Origin: Perca fluviatilis
Taxonomy: Eukaryota > Chordata > Actinopteri > Perciformes > Percidae
Assembly (NCBI RefSeq): GCF_010015445.1
Contig: NC_053129.1
Span: 13,722,249 to 13,786,248 of the forward strand
Direction: 5' to 3'
Length of the DNA stretch: 64,000 bases
The position numbers and the translations under genes were made by a program. Under the pieces are notes generated by a model. That model saw only the letters and a program-made list of their open reading frames with translations. It ran no database searches and was not told where the DNA came from. This document shows, piece by piece, positions 11,533 through 29,373 of the stretch (positions are counted from its first letter, which is position 1; every line of letters starts with the position of its first letter).

Positions 11533-11926
11533 TAGAGGTGTGAATCTTCACTGATCTCCCGATTCGATTACGATTATCATGTCAGCGATTCTATTCGATA
11601 TCTCGATGCATCACGATGAGTCAAATAAATTTTCCTATTAAAGCCACGTAAGATATTTAATTTATAGCTTTTCACGCTTCAAAAACGAAAAACATTCTGC
11701 AGTGCTCCAATACTAAATAAATTGGATACATAAAACTACAGCACTGAGCACATGGCACTTCCTGAATGTGCAAAACATAAACAGAATATGTAAACAGAAA
11801 GGTTGTTAGGCCTACATTAAATTGTAAACAGAAATAAATCGATTATGGCCCGGCCGATTATCAATGCAGCATCGTCCGTGTCCACGATTCGATGCATCGA
11901 TTATTTAATTAATTTCAACACCTCTA
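11533..11926. mobile_element. Non-autonomous hAT element, about 394 bp
   Basis: The left end TAGAGGTGTGAATC and the right end TTCAACACCTCTA are inverted repeats of hAT type. The subterminal regions are rich in CGATT and ATCGAT motifs, as in many fish hAT miniature elements. The 8-bp duplication GTTATATC lies at 11927-11934 on the right and at 11364-11371 on the left, separated from the left end by the A/T tract. No transposase frame is present. Confidence 0.85.
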
Positions 11927-11934
11927 GTTATATC

Positions 11935-13229
11935 CACGTCATGTTATACAACGTTCAATTTCCAAAGCAGGCGTCACATTACATCCCACTTCTTCCTTTG
12001 ATTGTGAGTGTATGTGTAAGTGGGCTGATTTAAGTAGTTTATACAAACAGCAAATGTTGCCGTTTTTCTGAAAAGGAGCATCTCACATTACCATGCTCCA
12101 AATTCTATCACTCACTTACCCAGGTGGCATTTTCAGAATCTTGGCACAATACATTTCAGTATGTGCACAATCCTCCTGAGTGAATTCCTGTCATCCTTGC
12201 ACTATGCCTGTCAGTATGTACTGTGTAACCGTAAGGCTGGCAACCGAACCCTGCAGGGCAAGTGTCACTGAGACAAATCCCACTACATTTATGGTCCTTT
12301 GTGAACAGAAGGATTTAAGCTAGTAATTACTGAGGCACTTAAAATCCTTTCACAACTACGTTTCGGCAACTCCTTTAAAGTCGGTGGGTAAAAACGAACG
12401 TGCACGAGCTCACGTCACCTTGAGGCTGAGAGTGTGAGTTTGTGAGGGTAAGTACAAGGAGGCGATAAAAGGAAACCTGCCTGTGGAAACCAACACCCAA
12501 CACACCTGTGGACTCTGTCAGACCAGATAAACACTTAAATACATCACATCTACAATGACACTTTGCTCTGTGCTGCACTGCTCTGGGGAGAAGGTGCCAA
12601 TAAAGATTTGCCCATTTTCTTTCACATCCAATGAAGTCACTGTCAGCCCTGGACAAAACAACAGCCGTTCAGAGGAAGAGATGATAACCTTTGCCGCAAG
12701 GCTGTTAAGCCAACCTTTTTAAAGAGCCTTTTCAATTTCATAAGAAACTAATGACAGCATTCCAGTCATACCCTACAGCAATTAATGGGGCTCTTCTGCA
12801 ATCCTGTCTGCATGTTAATAATCTTACCTGAGGGTATCAGAGTTTCCCACGCCAAATGCTATTTTGTGACTCTGGCTCCTACCTTAAATAAAAGCTGACA
12901 AAGACTGAGAATCCTTTGCAGAGAGATGCGAATCTAAACAAATGATTCAAATCACTAATCCTCTGGAAACGCAAATAGTAACAAAAAGGAACAGGGACAG
13001 AAGAGCAAAGAAAGAAAGTGAGAAATACTGTCAGCAATCAAACCTAATGAGCTGGCTGACTGGCATATCTGTTGTGTTGTCACAAAAAAACGGCTATTCT
13101 AGCACTGCTGATGCGTCAGAATCGAAATTGCACCCTGCATACGATGTTCCAAATGCATTTGCAACTGAGACAGAGAGGTGAGATGGTGTGGGTGTATATA
13201 TACATGAGAAAAAGATAGTTAAGGAGTAG

Positions 13230-13232
<3 letters not shown>
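11935..13232. other. Noncoding stretch, nothing recognised
   Basis: Unique-looking sequence without a supported gene. The plus-strand frame at 12942-13181 shows no family features. Confidence 0.45.

Positions 13233-13304
<72 letters not shown>
13233..13304. repeat. (GT)n microsatellite
   Basis: About 35 perfect GT units. Confidence 0.95.
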
Positions 13305-16381
<3,077 letters not shown>

Positions 16382-16384
16382 CAG

Positions 16385-17198
<814 letters not shown>

Positions 17199-17395
17199 CA
17201 CAGCCAAGCAGTTACAGAGGTCATCCTGAGACTGGAGGGCCTGTAGTTTGATCCCCTTGTGTACACGTAGTTCTCCAAGAGCCCTTGAGCAGGATTTTGA
17301 ACCCCTACCTGCTTTAGAGGCCCCAGTCCTGCTGGTTGAGCCTGCACACCAACCACAGGCCAGGGGGAGAATTTCCATCTACTGCAGAGGCTGAA
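17199..17395 (+). mobile_element. Degenerate tRNA-derived SINE
   Basis: The order matches a SINE type I recall from many fish genomes: a box B-like GTAGTTTGATCCCC, then CCCTTGAGCAGGATTTTGAA followed by CCCC, then a GGTTGAGCC and accessory segment. The known motif in intact copies is CCTTGAGCAAGGCACTGAAC. Many substitutions indicate an old copy. Confidence 0.6.
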
Positions 17396-17659
17396 TAAAG
17401 TATACTGTATGAAAATAAAAAGTTACATACTGCAAGCATTTAGGTGAAGCACCATCTAATATTCTCGCACTAAAAGGTGATTTATGAAAGAAATAAATCC
17501 CACAACCAACCAAGGTTACCTGTTCCTTAGCAGAAATTGTTAAATGCCTTCATTAAATATTCTTGTTAAGTTTACATTTTAGAGGAAACTAGTAGAAAAT
17601 GACAGTTTATATAGCCAACATTTCCATTATTACAACTTTAAGCTTTGGTTCCTGACAGC

Positions 17660-17785
17660 AGAGAAAGTAGTGAAGAGAAAGTGTGCTAATGACTGGAAAG
17701 CTCGCTGGTTTGATCCCCAGACTGTCTGAGGAAAACAAATAACATTATCTGCCTTCAACCACTACTGAGCAACAGGTTTTGTACT
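17660..17785 (+). mobile_element. Second degenerate SINE fragment
   Basis: Contains AAAGCTCGCTGGTTTGATCC (box B-like), CTTCAACCACTACTGAGCAA and a decayed remainder, the same general plan as the fragment just upstream. It lies only about 265 bases from it in the same orientation, so either two insertions or a duplicated region. Confidence 0.5.
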
Positions 17786-17805
17786 GCAACTTCCCTAAAT
17801 CATAA

Positions 17806-18045
17806 TCATAGACTATATAAAATATAGACATAGTCTCCGTGACGTCCCAATAGGTGTCTGAAGAGCCAATATGAAGCTAAAAGTGGGCGGCTCCCGGTGG
17901 CTCTTGCCAATGCCATCTTGGCAGTGCCTGACGTTGCGACTAACCGGGGAATGGAGCTGGGGCAGGCTGAATGAAGCCTACAGTCTATGCTCGCCTCCTG
18001 TGATGGCAGCCCACCTGTCACTCAAAGCGGAATGCCCTTCATTTT
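17806..18045. repeat. Dispersed repeat fragment, class uncertain
   Basis: Contains CATAGACTATATAAA, GCCATCTTGGCAG and CCACCTGTCACTCAAAG in the order I recall from a widespread percomorph repeat. It has no coding content and no visible termini. The identification rests on memory of the motif order. Confidence 0.4.
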
Positions 18046-18429
18046 GACACCCTAGACAACAGTAACAACCTGGCTGTACCATTCAGCTCCCTCAGAGAAT
18101 ATGTTGAGGGAGAAGCATATTCAAGTCAATCTTCAATCTGCATTAACATAAAATAAATTGCTCATAACAAATGGACAGACTGACACTTATAGAACGCCAT
18201 TTCAAAGACAATAACGCCGATTTGTCATGCATGAAACTAAACACAAATTCATTGGATTTAAAAAGAGGTATTGACTGTTGTGAGTTGTTTTTTCCCCTCA
18301 GTGATGGCACTCACTTAACTAAAGCTGTTATAGAGATTTGAATTAGAGATGCACCGATTACAGCTTTCTAGGCCGATTGCGATTTTCATTGAGTTAGGCC
18401 AGCCGATACGGATTTTAGCCGATTCCGAT

Positions 18430-19080
18430 TAGGGCTGAACGATTAATTGCATTTGCGATAATATCGCGATATGTTAAAACGCGATTTCCTAATCGCAAAG
18501 GCTGCGATTTGGTCTCGATTTGATGACTCGCAAGAGCAAATCAGTCTGCACTACGCAGAGAAAGCATCAACTTAGCACGCTAACGCTACACTGTACCTTG
18601 AGCTGATCTCTGTCATTCAAACAATTCTGAGTTGAAGTTTAAAACTTTTACAGCCATTTTAATAAAATGAAGGGTTTTGTTTGGGCTCGAGTCCATACAT
18701 GCAGTTAATGGATACAGGCACGCAGAACTGAAGGCTCGGTTGGCAACGAGCTAGCTCTGATTAGCGGTTAGCTCCGGTTAGCGGTTAGCTCCGTTATAAA
18801 GATATAAAGATATGGGTGGAGGAGCTGCCACTGAGAGGGGTAACAATCAGACTGATAAATGACGGTTTGGGGAGCTTTCACAGCAGCGTGGCCGCGGTGT
18901 TTCAACGGTTTTATTAGTACAGTTAATCCCACGGCAAGACCACAGCAACTAACGTAACGGTAGCCTCTATGCGCAAGTGCAGTGTTGACGGCGGTGTCGC
19001 CGCAACTTCACGAGGGGAGGGGCTGGAGCAGCTCCTTTGTACCAAATGAATATTTTTTTTTTTTTTTTTTGTGTGTTTTG

Positions 19081-19152
<72 letters not shown>

Positions 19153-19404
19153 ATGTATGTATATGTATGTATGTATGTGTATGTATGTATGTATGTATAT
19201 ATATATATATGTATGTGTTTTTACTTATTTAACTGTCTAGTGTGTAATTGTGTGTTGTTCATACTATACAATGATTTATTGTTTGTCTTTGTTGAATAAT
19301 ACAGAAGACAAATAGCTTAAAAAAATAATCGAATATCGAATCGCAATCGCAATATTTGGGGAAAAAATCGCAATTAGATCATTTTCAAAAATCGTTCAGC
19401 CCTA
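18430..19404. mobile_element. Inner hAT element inserted in the outer one
   Basis: Terminal inverted repeats TAGGGCTGAACGATT match over 15 bases. The exact 8-bp duplication ATTCCGAT lies at 18422-18429 and 19405-19412, and both copies belong to the outer element's own sequence. Subterminal regions are rich in GCGATT and ATCGC motifs. The 975-bp body has a short tandem of GGTTAGC-type units at about 18757-18792, a poly-T run and a long compound microsatellite, and no transposase frame. Confidence 0.93.
19053..19216. repeat. Compound poly-T / GT / GTAT / TA microsatellite
   Basis: In order: poly-T (19053-19070), a GT array (about 19083-19136), a GTAT and ATGT array, then TA. It lies inside the inner hAT element, so it arose or expanded within a transposon copy. 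Confidence 0.95.
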
Positions 19405-20074
19405 ATTCCGATTAGATTTTTTTTCTAACCACTTTATAGCACACACAAATATTTATTTTCTATCTTTTCTTTAATAGAACATTTTGCACAGAACATAGAA
19501 CATTTTTTGAACAGATAATGGATCACTATAAAATAGAACTATATAAATTACTACTGGTGTGGGAAATTCACACACATCTAAAGTGCAATGTTAGAACCAT
19601 TTCCTTCTTTTCACATCCAATATCCAGGTAAAAAAAATGTGATTTTGGTTTTTGGTGTCGTCCCTCCACGCCCTACTTTTTCCTTGCAGGTGTTACATAT
19701 TGCAAACTTGTTATCTTCTGCACATACGCTGAAGAAATTCCAAACAGCTGACATGTTGCAGGTTAATTCATGTTAATTCCCTACATGTGCGAGAATAGCG
19801 CAGACACGCACTTCACACCGTGAGCGGCCCACACACGGCGGAAAAGTTGAGAGAAAGGAAAAAAAGAGACTGTGTAGTCGCGTCCGTGTGTGCTTGAGTC
19901 CTTGAGAACTGTAACTCGTATAACTTATGTTGTCAGTTAATTGTAGCATTGACCGGCACAAAATCGGCATACCATATGTCAGACTGACCTGCCGGTCGCC
20001 GGTCATGGCCGAGCACGTGAAAACCGGCCAATTCCGGTCACCGGGCGGTCTATCGGTGCATCTCTAATTTGAAT

Positions 20075-21639
<1,565 letters not shown>

Positions 21640-21720
21640 GCAACAGTTCATCGATTAGTCAATGGGCAGAAAATGTATTGATTTTAATAAGCAATTAATC
21701 AGAAAAGTAATTTATTAAGC
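21640..21720. mobile_element. hAT relic fragment
   Basis: GCTGCAACAGTTCATCGATT followed by AGTCAAT and a later AATTAATCAGAAA resembles the end of the fish hAT group whose termini read TAGGGCTGCAAC. No opposite terminus or duplication remains. Confidence 0.45.
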
Positions 21721-21733
21721 GACATGACTGCTT

Positions 21734-22266
21734 CTACAGCCATGCTAGCAGCTCTGTGAAGCTGTATTAGCCACAGCGGTGGTTTGAAATAATAGATTAG
21801 CATAATATTTACCATGTTCATCATCTTAGTTTAGCGTGTTAGCTTGATAATATTTGCTAATTAGCACTAAACTTAAAGAAGAGTTAAGGCTAGGGCTGGG
21901 CGATATGGAGAAAATCAGATATCACGATATTCTTGACCTCGATATCGATATTGCGGAGATATTCTAGGGTTGACAATTGGGGCTTTAACAAAATATCCTC
22001 ACACTTAGATTTTAGATAAATAATCATCAGTAATGTGGACATACTGTCTAAGTAGGGAAAAGGCAAATAATAGAACAGCTAGAACAGTCTGGTAAGTTCA
22101 GAAAAGTACATCACTTTACTGTAATGCAGCCTTTAAAACCAGGAAAAGACACCACTTATGTCATATCACGATATTACGATATCCCAAATCACGATATCGA
22201 TATATTGCCCAGCCCTAGTTAAGGCTAATAGGAATGTCATTAGTTTAGCCCATATTTGGTCATAAA
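21734..22266 (-). repeat. Dispersed teleost repeat copy, split by a MITE
   Basis: Minus-strand copy of the repeat at 42356-42768. It shares, in the same order, CTACAGCCATGCTAGCAG, CACAGCGGT, TTACCATGTTCATCATCTTA and TAATTAGCACTAAAC; after the insertion it resumes with AATGTCATTAGTTT and TTTGGTCATAAA. Removing the hAT miniature element and one duplication copy restores a continuous match. Confidence 0.75.
21891..22217. mobile_element. hAT miniature element (MITE), 327 bp
   Basis: Ends TAGGGCTGGGCGATAT and, inverted, TAGGGCTGGGCAATAT. The exact 8-bp duplication GTTAAGGC lies at 21883-21890 and 22218-22225. Subterminal ATCACGATAT and CGATATCGATAT motifs are typical of this group. It has no coding content and is inserted in an older dispersed repeat. 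Confidence 0.95.
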
Positions 22267-22903
22267 ACACTATTTGCTTTCATCAGTATGCTAACATGCT
22301 AACAATGAAAACGCTAACATGCTGAGGTTTAGCAGGCAGAGTCCCTCAAATGTAAAGAGTTGCGGCTATTGCCAGTTTTATAAATGTAACAACTGCACAT
22401 TCATTATCTTGGGGATTTTGACTGTTGGACAGACCAAGTTTTTTTTTCTTTACATTTTATAGAGTAAATAATCGAGAGAGAAAAAAAAAAAGCACTACAG
22501 TATAGATCTGATAATGAAAATAATCATTACCAAACATAAGTTCAATATGTTGTAGAGCACATCAAACACTACATGGCTCTAGAGTATAAATGATATAGGA
22601 GGGTGTATGTGTAGTCTTATTTCTGACTTCTTGAGCATATTTAAAAAAAGAATGTGTAGACAATTATTATATTATTATTATTATTATACGCATTATATTA
22701 ATACGCCACAAACCTGCCTCACCTCCATCTTTTTACTTGTGATTATTTGAATGAATGAATTGTGCTTTTGAGCTACAGTAGATAGCATTGTCTCTCTTAT
22801 TTTCACACTCCTGTTCTCTGCCTCTCTCCCTCCCTGCCTGCCTTACCCATGCCTCAGCTGTACTCTCACACAATCAGCCACAAGTCCAGGGCCAACATAG
22901 ATG
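22267..22903. other. Noncoding stretch with GCTAAC-rich start
   Basis: ATGCTAACATGCTAAC and similar words at 22290-22335 probably continue the adjacent dispersed repeat. An ATT-rich run lies near 22665-22688. No gene is supported. Confidence 0.45.
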
Positions 22904-22906
22904 TGA

Positions 22907-22964
<58 letters not shown>
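22904..22964. repeat. (GA)n microsatellite
   Basis: About 28 GA units with one ACA interruption near the start, followed by purine-rich sequence to about 23110. Confidence 0.95.
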
Positions 22965-22965
<1 letters not shown>

Positions 22966-23437
22966 TCGTGGGAGTGGTGGAGGTTGTTGGGCAACATCAG
23001 AGATAGCGGAAGTGAAGTAAGAGATAAAAGCAGGAGAGAAAGGAGAGGAGAACAAGAGGAGGAAAGGGAATGACAGTGAGAGAAAATGAGAAAGGCGAGG
23101 GAGATGAGAAAAGGTGTAACACATTGTTCTTTAATCAATAAGGTGAGAATGTGGACACATGGTATATCACTTTCCTGGCAATAACAGAGAGCAGCCACTA
23201 TCCCTCTTTTTAATATGTTGCCAGAGTGTCAGAGGGTGAAACACAGCAAAATATAGCGTGGAAGAAGGGTCAGAGAGAAGACAGAAAGTGGGGGAGTCAT
23301 GGATGTGTGTGTTGGGGGAGCTGTGATGTATAGGCCCGGACAGTTGGGTCTGCACTCCGATAAAAGAGGTGAATCATGATTAGGTTGGGTAAAGTGCACA
23401 TACTGGCCTATCCATAGAAACACACACACTCAAAACT

Positions 23438-23440
<3 letters not shown>

Positions 23441-23483
<43 letters not shown>
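23441..23483. repeat. (CT)n microsatellite
   Basis: About 21 perfect CT units. Confidence 0.95.
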
Positions 23484-23490
<7 letters not shown>

Positions 23491-26400
23491 CGTCCTTTCT
23501 CATGGGCTCTCAATGCATCAAAATCTGCCCCTCCTCAGGACAAGAATCCACTATAATAGAAGAAAAAAAATTCCATTACAGGGGTAAAAACTGTCCCTCT
23601 CCTCTTCTGGTCCCCTCATTTCAACCTTTCCACCTTGGAGTCACGAATCTTTCCCCCTGTCACCGTCCAGAGAGCCACCAGATTACACGATGCCCTGACA
23701 GGTTGACCTTCACTTAACTATCGGACCGAGGGCCACATCATCCTCCATGTCTTTTATTGACTTGATTCCATTTCGCTCAATCTCATCTTCAGTAGCTGTG
23801 TTTGAGGCCGGTCAGCAAATGATGTTACCGTAAACGAGAGCGGCTTCTGAATTGACTTGGGTCCCCTTTAAAGTGGTGCTAAATAAGTAATGGGGCGTCT
23901 CATCTGCTTTGGCTAGCCAGTAGCTGGATGGGTTACAGTAAAGGGAGATTAATGGATGGGCAAATGGAGATAAATGTATGAGCTAAATGGAAGTGCCCGA
24001 CTGGCCTGTGATGAGACCCAGTGACATATAGTGTCAATGCACAAGTGGACAACTGTCAAAGGGTAGGTCAATTCTAGGTAGGGTGCAAGATACAGGTAGA
24101 CTAAACTCCGTTATCCCACAACACAAAAAAGTAACTCCCTCTTTGGATTAAATATGTCTGAGCTTTAAATTAATAGTCTGCTCTCCATCAAAATAAGAGC
24201 TGAGATAATCAGCAGGGCCACACGAAATCTGCGGACGCAAATTTCCAGAAAAACATTTAAACAAATTTAAAAAATAAAACTCAGAATGTTAACACATCTC
24301 CACCCAAAGCAGAAAGCAGTCGGCTAAATTTCGCAGATTTTCATTCACCGCAGAGAACTGTAAATATTCCATTTGGTTCCGTTGATTCATTCATTTAATT
24401 AAGTAGTTAAATGACAGAAATGACTTGCCAACACTATTTTGACAAAGAAATAATAATTTCAGTCATCTTACAAGCAAGAATACATTCTCTAGTTATATAT
24501 AATTTGATTTCTGTTGTCATATATGGAAACAAAGTCTACTGTTATTTGGACAAAACAAGCAGTACGAAGACATCACCTTGTGCTGGGTAATTGTATATTT
24601 GGGCATGTTTTCTCTTTTCTGACAGTGAAAGAACAAAAGCAGATAACGGATACATTTGCTATATAATACACTAACATTTCGGTTCCACAGCTAATTAGTT
24701 TGAACAATTATGCGGTCATGGTGTCATTGTGTCTCTCTGGCTCCACTCTTGCACATGTTAACTCGCTCCAATCTGGCAGATGAGACAAGATTCAGCGCAA
24801 AACAAAAAGCACAGTCCAGCTGAACGATGGCAGATGAGGAAAAAGATGGTTCCCTAAAGATGGACACATCGACGTGTACTGTGGTTACACATACACTAGA
24901 GCATTTTGTTGTTGTGAAATGAACAAGCAAAACTAGTTCCTTAGCGTCAGTATAATGAATACTGGGCACTTGATTCTCTGCATACCTTTGTTGTTATGAA
25001 GCATGTGATCCTTCCACCGCTCCACCTACTGTATATCTTGGCAATGCCAGATCCTGTTTGGTTTTTCAAAAGAGTGTAGTCAGAGGTGGCTCCCACCATT
25101 CTGTGATTCTATCTCTGCAATTCTGCAGCCTACAACATTCACACATACTGTATCTTTCAACCATCCCTGCATTTTATACAACACTGGTACTTCAGTCTTC
25201 CACATCCTGAGTTTACCTTTGCAAATAGTAAAATTTATTTTAAATAAAAAAAAAAAATAATAATAATAACCTCTGGTGCATGTTTCCTTTTCTCTTATCA
25301 CATACACTGGTCACATTTGAGACGGCTATGCTCTGGATGGTATGTACCACTGTATGTAATTAATGTAAATACAGGAAGCTTGTTAGTTAAAGCAGTTGAT
25401 GTGTTGCTCTCTCCCTGACACACCAAGGCTGCTTACATCTCTGCAATCACAAGTCTTCTCTGACAGTGCTGTTGACGGGCACAAACCCTGCGACAATCAA
25501 TTCCCTCAATTTGATCTTAATAAGCTGACCACAAAGAACTGCACATCACTGCCAATGCAAATGAGGCGTCTCACTCTCCCTCCATCCGCGTCCTTCTTTA
25601 AAAGGCATTTGTATGTTGCTCAAACATCACATGACACATTTTAATGATCTGTGTTAAGTCCAAGCATGTGACAAACCTGTGACACATGGCCAAGACTAAC
25701 CACTTTGCCTTCGATTCATCTGCATCAAATGAGAGACAGCTTATCATCCGATTGGCATCAAAGGAATTGCCATGGACAGCACAGGATTTGTCAATGCTTC
25801 CTTGTAAGAAGGCTTTTAACCAGCTGCTTCTCATTAACAATGCAAAAACTGAACTGTTTAAACCATGCTTTTTCATATTCCTACGCTGAAATATGAGCTA
25901 TGGTATAGCTCTGGTGTAATCCACAATGCCCTTGGGTCCTGTATAAAGAAATGTGCTTAATTCAGATGGGCTCACAGTGAAAACAGGGTTTCTGTATAAC
26001 ACTCCCCTACCAGTTCCTACACTGGGGCTTTGTAAAAACTGAAGATAATGGATGTCTCCACGGGCACATGTTCATAAATAAAACAAGCCGAGCTACTCGC
26101 CTGGTATTAACTGCACTTTTCACGTAGAATGGGTTATCGATGCTAATGGAACACGTGCAAAGCAAATAGGGACAGTTCCGCAGCCTTTTGACCTCCGGTG
26201 GCAACAAACACAACTGTGCATGTAGAGAACAAATTCAGAAAGAAGCCTGCATCCAGAGAGGAATAAATGTGTGGATAATATTCCCCGTGCTCAGCAATGT
26301 CAGTGGAAAAAAAGCTGTGAAATGTAGAATTTGATATGCTGTGAGGGTCAGCCTTAGGTTCATTCGGAGCGGTGGAAAAGCAGATGAGCCAGAAATGGAA

Positions 26401-27620
26401 GGGAGCGAGTATGTTTGTGTACAGCAGGCAAAATAAAACATGGGGCAATATGAATTCATACACTATGTATGGATGGACTGAGACCTCAGCTATGACAGCA
26501 GCTGCAGTAAAAAAACAAACATTAACGCGTAGATTAAATGATACACCCACTGCTCGTGTGGTTGTATACTGTGGAGCTAAATGTTAAGACTGCTGCAAAG
26601 CAGATATGTGATTTATGTGAGAGGTCTAAAGGAAAAATGTTAAGGAAACAAAAGAGGGATGAGACAGAGGGGGGAAAAAAGTGGCGAGGGGGGAGCTTCA
26701 GAGCAGAGCAATAATTTACAGGTATTGTAAAAGCAGGGCTGGCGGGGACATCAGTAAAACAAAAATGCCAAACCGCTCTCTGGAGGGAGTGAGGTTTTAT
26801 ACATTTCTACAGACATTTTTCATCAGAGGAGAGTGGAACACTTCCTCAAGTAGTCCCTCCAGAACATTCAAGTAGGGCAAAGTGCTTTCTTTGGAGCCAT
26901 TTTTTAATTGCCCTGTAAAGTTGAATTCAAAAGATGACAACGAGTGCTGATGGAAATATCTGGATTGTGAAGACATTCAATCTTCCGAATGTGTTCGTAT
27001 GCACAGTTCAGTGTTTAATCTGTAATGATGATCTCTTAATTGTAAAAGACATTTTTCCTTTTTTTTTTTTTTTTTTTATTCTTCCATTGATGCTGCAGAC
27101 ATTGGTTCACCATGTCCACCCCTCTACACCTCGCTCCCTCTGAAGGGTTAGGGGGCTGCCATTTCATGGGCTCCCTCGGGCCCCTTCATTTTGATAAAGG
27201 TTGCATACCTCCGGGCATTTTTCGAGAACATTTTCCACTCTCTCCTGACACTTCCACCTTGCAACCTCTGTCCCCCTCTCAGCACGCCCTTTCCCTCTGG
27301 CAGAGTGCAGTTTAACGACCGTGACACAGCGTGCCGGCTGGATAATCCCACCGAGACCAAAGCGCCATTAGGAAAAGGAGGCCCCTAAAATGCCAAACCG
27401 TATTACCGACCCTTCCTCCAATACTGGCTTCCCTCACTGTCTCTTTCTTACAGAGGGCACCTGGTACCGCATCTCTTCATTAATGCATGGATGCGGGGGG
27501 AGGGGGGGGCGGCGTCGCACACACAACTTGTCATTCCCTCACACAGCCACTTATCTATGGTGAAAAGCATGACTACATTGCGGGTGCCCTCTGACAATGG
27601 GGGCCAGGGAGGAAGGGAAG

Positions 27621-27623
<3 letters not shown>
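23484..27623. other. Long unique noncoding stretch
   Basis: Intron-like sequence without a supported gene. A possible decayed miniature element lies at about 24216-24350, with CGAAATCTGCGGA answered by TTTCGCAGATTTTC. Poly-A/AAT runs occur near 25247 and poly-T near 27060-27077. Open frames here have no family features. Confidence 0.4.

Positions 27624-27713
<90 letters not shown>
27624..27713. repeat. (GT)n microsatellite, 90 bp
   Basis: About 45 perfect GT units. Confidence 0.97.
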
Positions 27714-27714
<1 letters not shown>

Positions 27715-28723
27715 CAAAGCAACAGTCTAGTTCAGCGCTAAAGGTAATGAAGCTACCTAGAGACACTGTCAGCCTGCAAGGTTAATGGAACACCTGTATG
27801 CACACTGAGTGATAAGCGGCATGATATGAGGTAGTCAATGGAAGTCAATGGGTGGGTTTTTGCAAACTCATGTGGCTTGTGCATGTGACTGTGCATGTGT
27901 ACATTATTCACTAGAAGTGCTGTGAGCCTTGCGACGCCGCAGCTCAAATGGAAAAGGAAAAAAGAGATGCCACCGAGCGCCGCCACCGCTCATATCTGTC
28001 AGCATCACAGAAGAGGAAGATTCCCTTCTACCTCCAACACATGAGCGTATTTTCAGGGATGGGGGGGGGGGTGTGAGTTTGAGTGTGTGAATATTTTAGC
28101 AGACCCTAAAGGTGAGACGAACCAGAGAGGTACCAAAACTGTGAAAAGAATTAGGTGAACTTGTCGGAAGGAAAAAATAAAAACATTAACTTTCTGTGTA
28201 GCAGATTTAATTTCTTTGAAATCAATGGCTTTTTAGAGGCATATTTCTGTAATTCCTGCACCGATCTCTAAACAAATATTCAAATCTGATCAAACAAGCC
28301 ATTATGCTGACAGCTTTCAATTCCGTTCAGTGACAGAAGCGTCTGCGGGCAACCTTTGAGGAGGAGAAAGCAGGCAGCAAAATTATGCAAATGTCTGTCA
28401 GTTTAACGAATCAGAGGCAGAGAATTAGCAGCCTGTTAGTCTCTCTTAGACCCGCAAATGCTGCTAATATAGATGAAGGGCTGGAGCCTGATTTCATTAT
28501 CGCGGCTCTGAAAAAGAGAGGAAGGGGGAAGAGAAAGAGGGAGAGAGGGAAGGAGAGAGAAATGAGAGCTCGGGAGATGGAGACAAATGTATGTGAAAAC
28601 ACAAGGCCTCTATTCAGAGCCCTATCAACTCCAAATATCAAATTAGCCAAATGAACGGTACAAGATAAAGGACAGCAGAGGGAGGAGAGCCAGCGCGGCA
28701 GACGGGCAAATAAAAAAAGGAGC

Positions 28724-28734
28724 AAAGAGGGAGG

Positions 28735-28796
<62 letters not shown>
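28724..28796. repeat. GGGA / (GA)n microsatellite
   Basis: Short GGGA units lead into about 28 perfect GA units. Confidence 0.95.
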
Positions 28797-28798
<2 letters not shown>

Positions 28799-29351
28799 CT
28801 GCGAAGGCGTGTTAAGAATGGAAGGGATCGGAGAGTATTTCAATAATCAATAGAGCGTGAAGAGAAGAGAGGGTGAGACACGGAGAAAGGGAGAAAGAGG
28901 AGCAGGATATCACAGTTCATTAGTCATAGCTGGTGACAACTAGAGACTGTAGCAAGAAGATTGTCACTGGGTCTTAATCAGATGAGAAACGATGGAATGC
29001 CAGTCGTTAATTCCAACAGCATTATAGTGTCTATTGTCTGCTTCTGAAGGGGCTTATCGCAATCGCTCTACCTCCGACTGCTGCTGCTGCTCCTCCTGCT
29101 GCTGCTATATCAGCAAACAAGCTGCCAGCCTACTCACCAGGGAAACTCTAAAGAGCTGGGGAGAAACTAAAGTCTCCCTTACTGCAAACTCTCACTCTCT
29201 CATACTCTTTTTCTCGCCTGTCTCCCAGTGCTCTCTCTATCCACACGCGCACATGAAGCGAAAAACATGTAATGCTACAGTAGCCCTTGGTGCTGCAAGG
29301 AAGAGTCTCTGAGGCAGGTGATGGGTGCATCTTACTTTGTGTCGCTGTACA

Positions 29352-29373
29352 GGGGTGGGGGGTGGGGGGGGGG
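29352..29373 (+). other. G-run cluster, quadruplex-capable
   Basis: Runs of four, six and ten G separated by single T bases on the plus strand fit a G-quadruplex pattern. Confidence 0.6.

Larger units (their letters stand above)
18344..20066. mobile_element. Outer hAT element, interrupted
   Basis: Terminal inverted repeats TAGAGATGCACCGAT are perfect over 15 bases at both ends. They are flanked by the exact 8-bp duplication ATTTGAAT at 18336-18343 and 20067-20074. Subterminal sequence is rich in CCGATT and GGCCGATT motifs. A second hAT element occupies 18430-19404, so the outer element itself is about 740 bp. No transposase frame is visible, so it is non-autonomous. Confidence 0.92.

Noticed and set aside
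24216..24350. Miniature element with ends like CGAAATCTGCGGA
   Set aside because: The inverted similarity is short and imperfect and no target duplication was found; mentioned only as a possibility.
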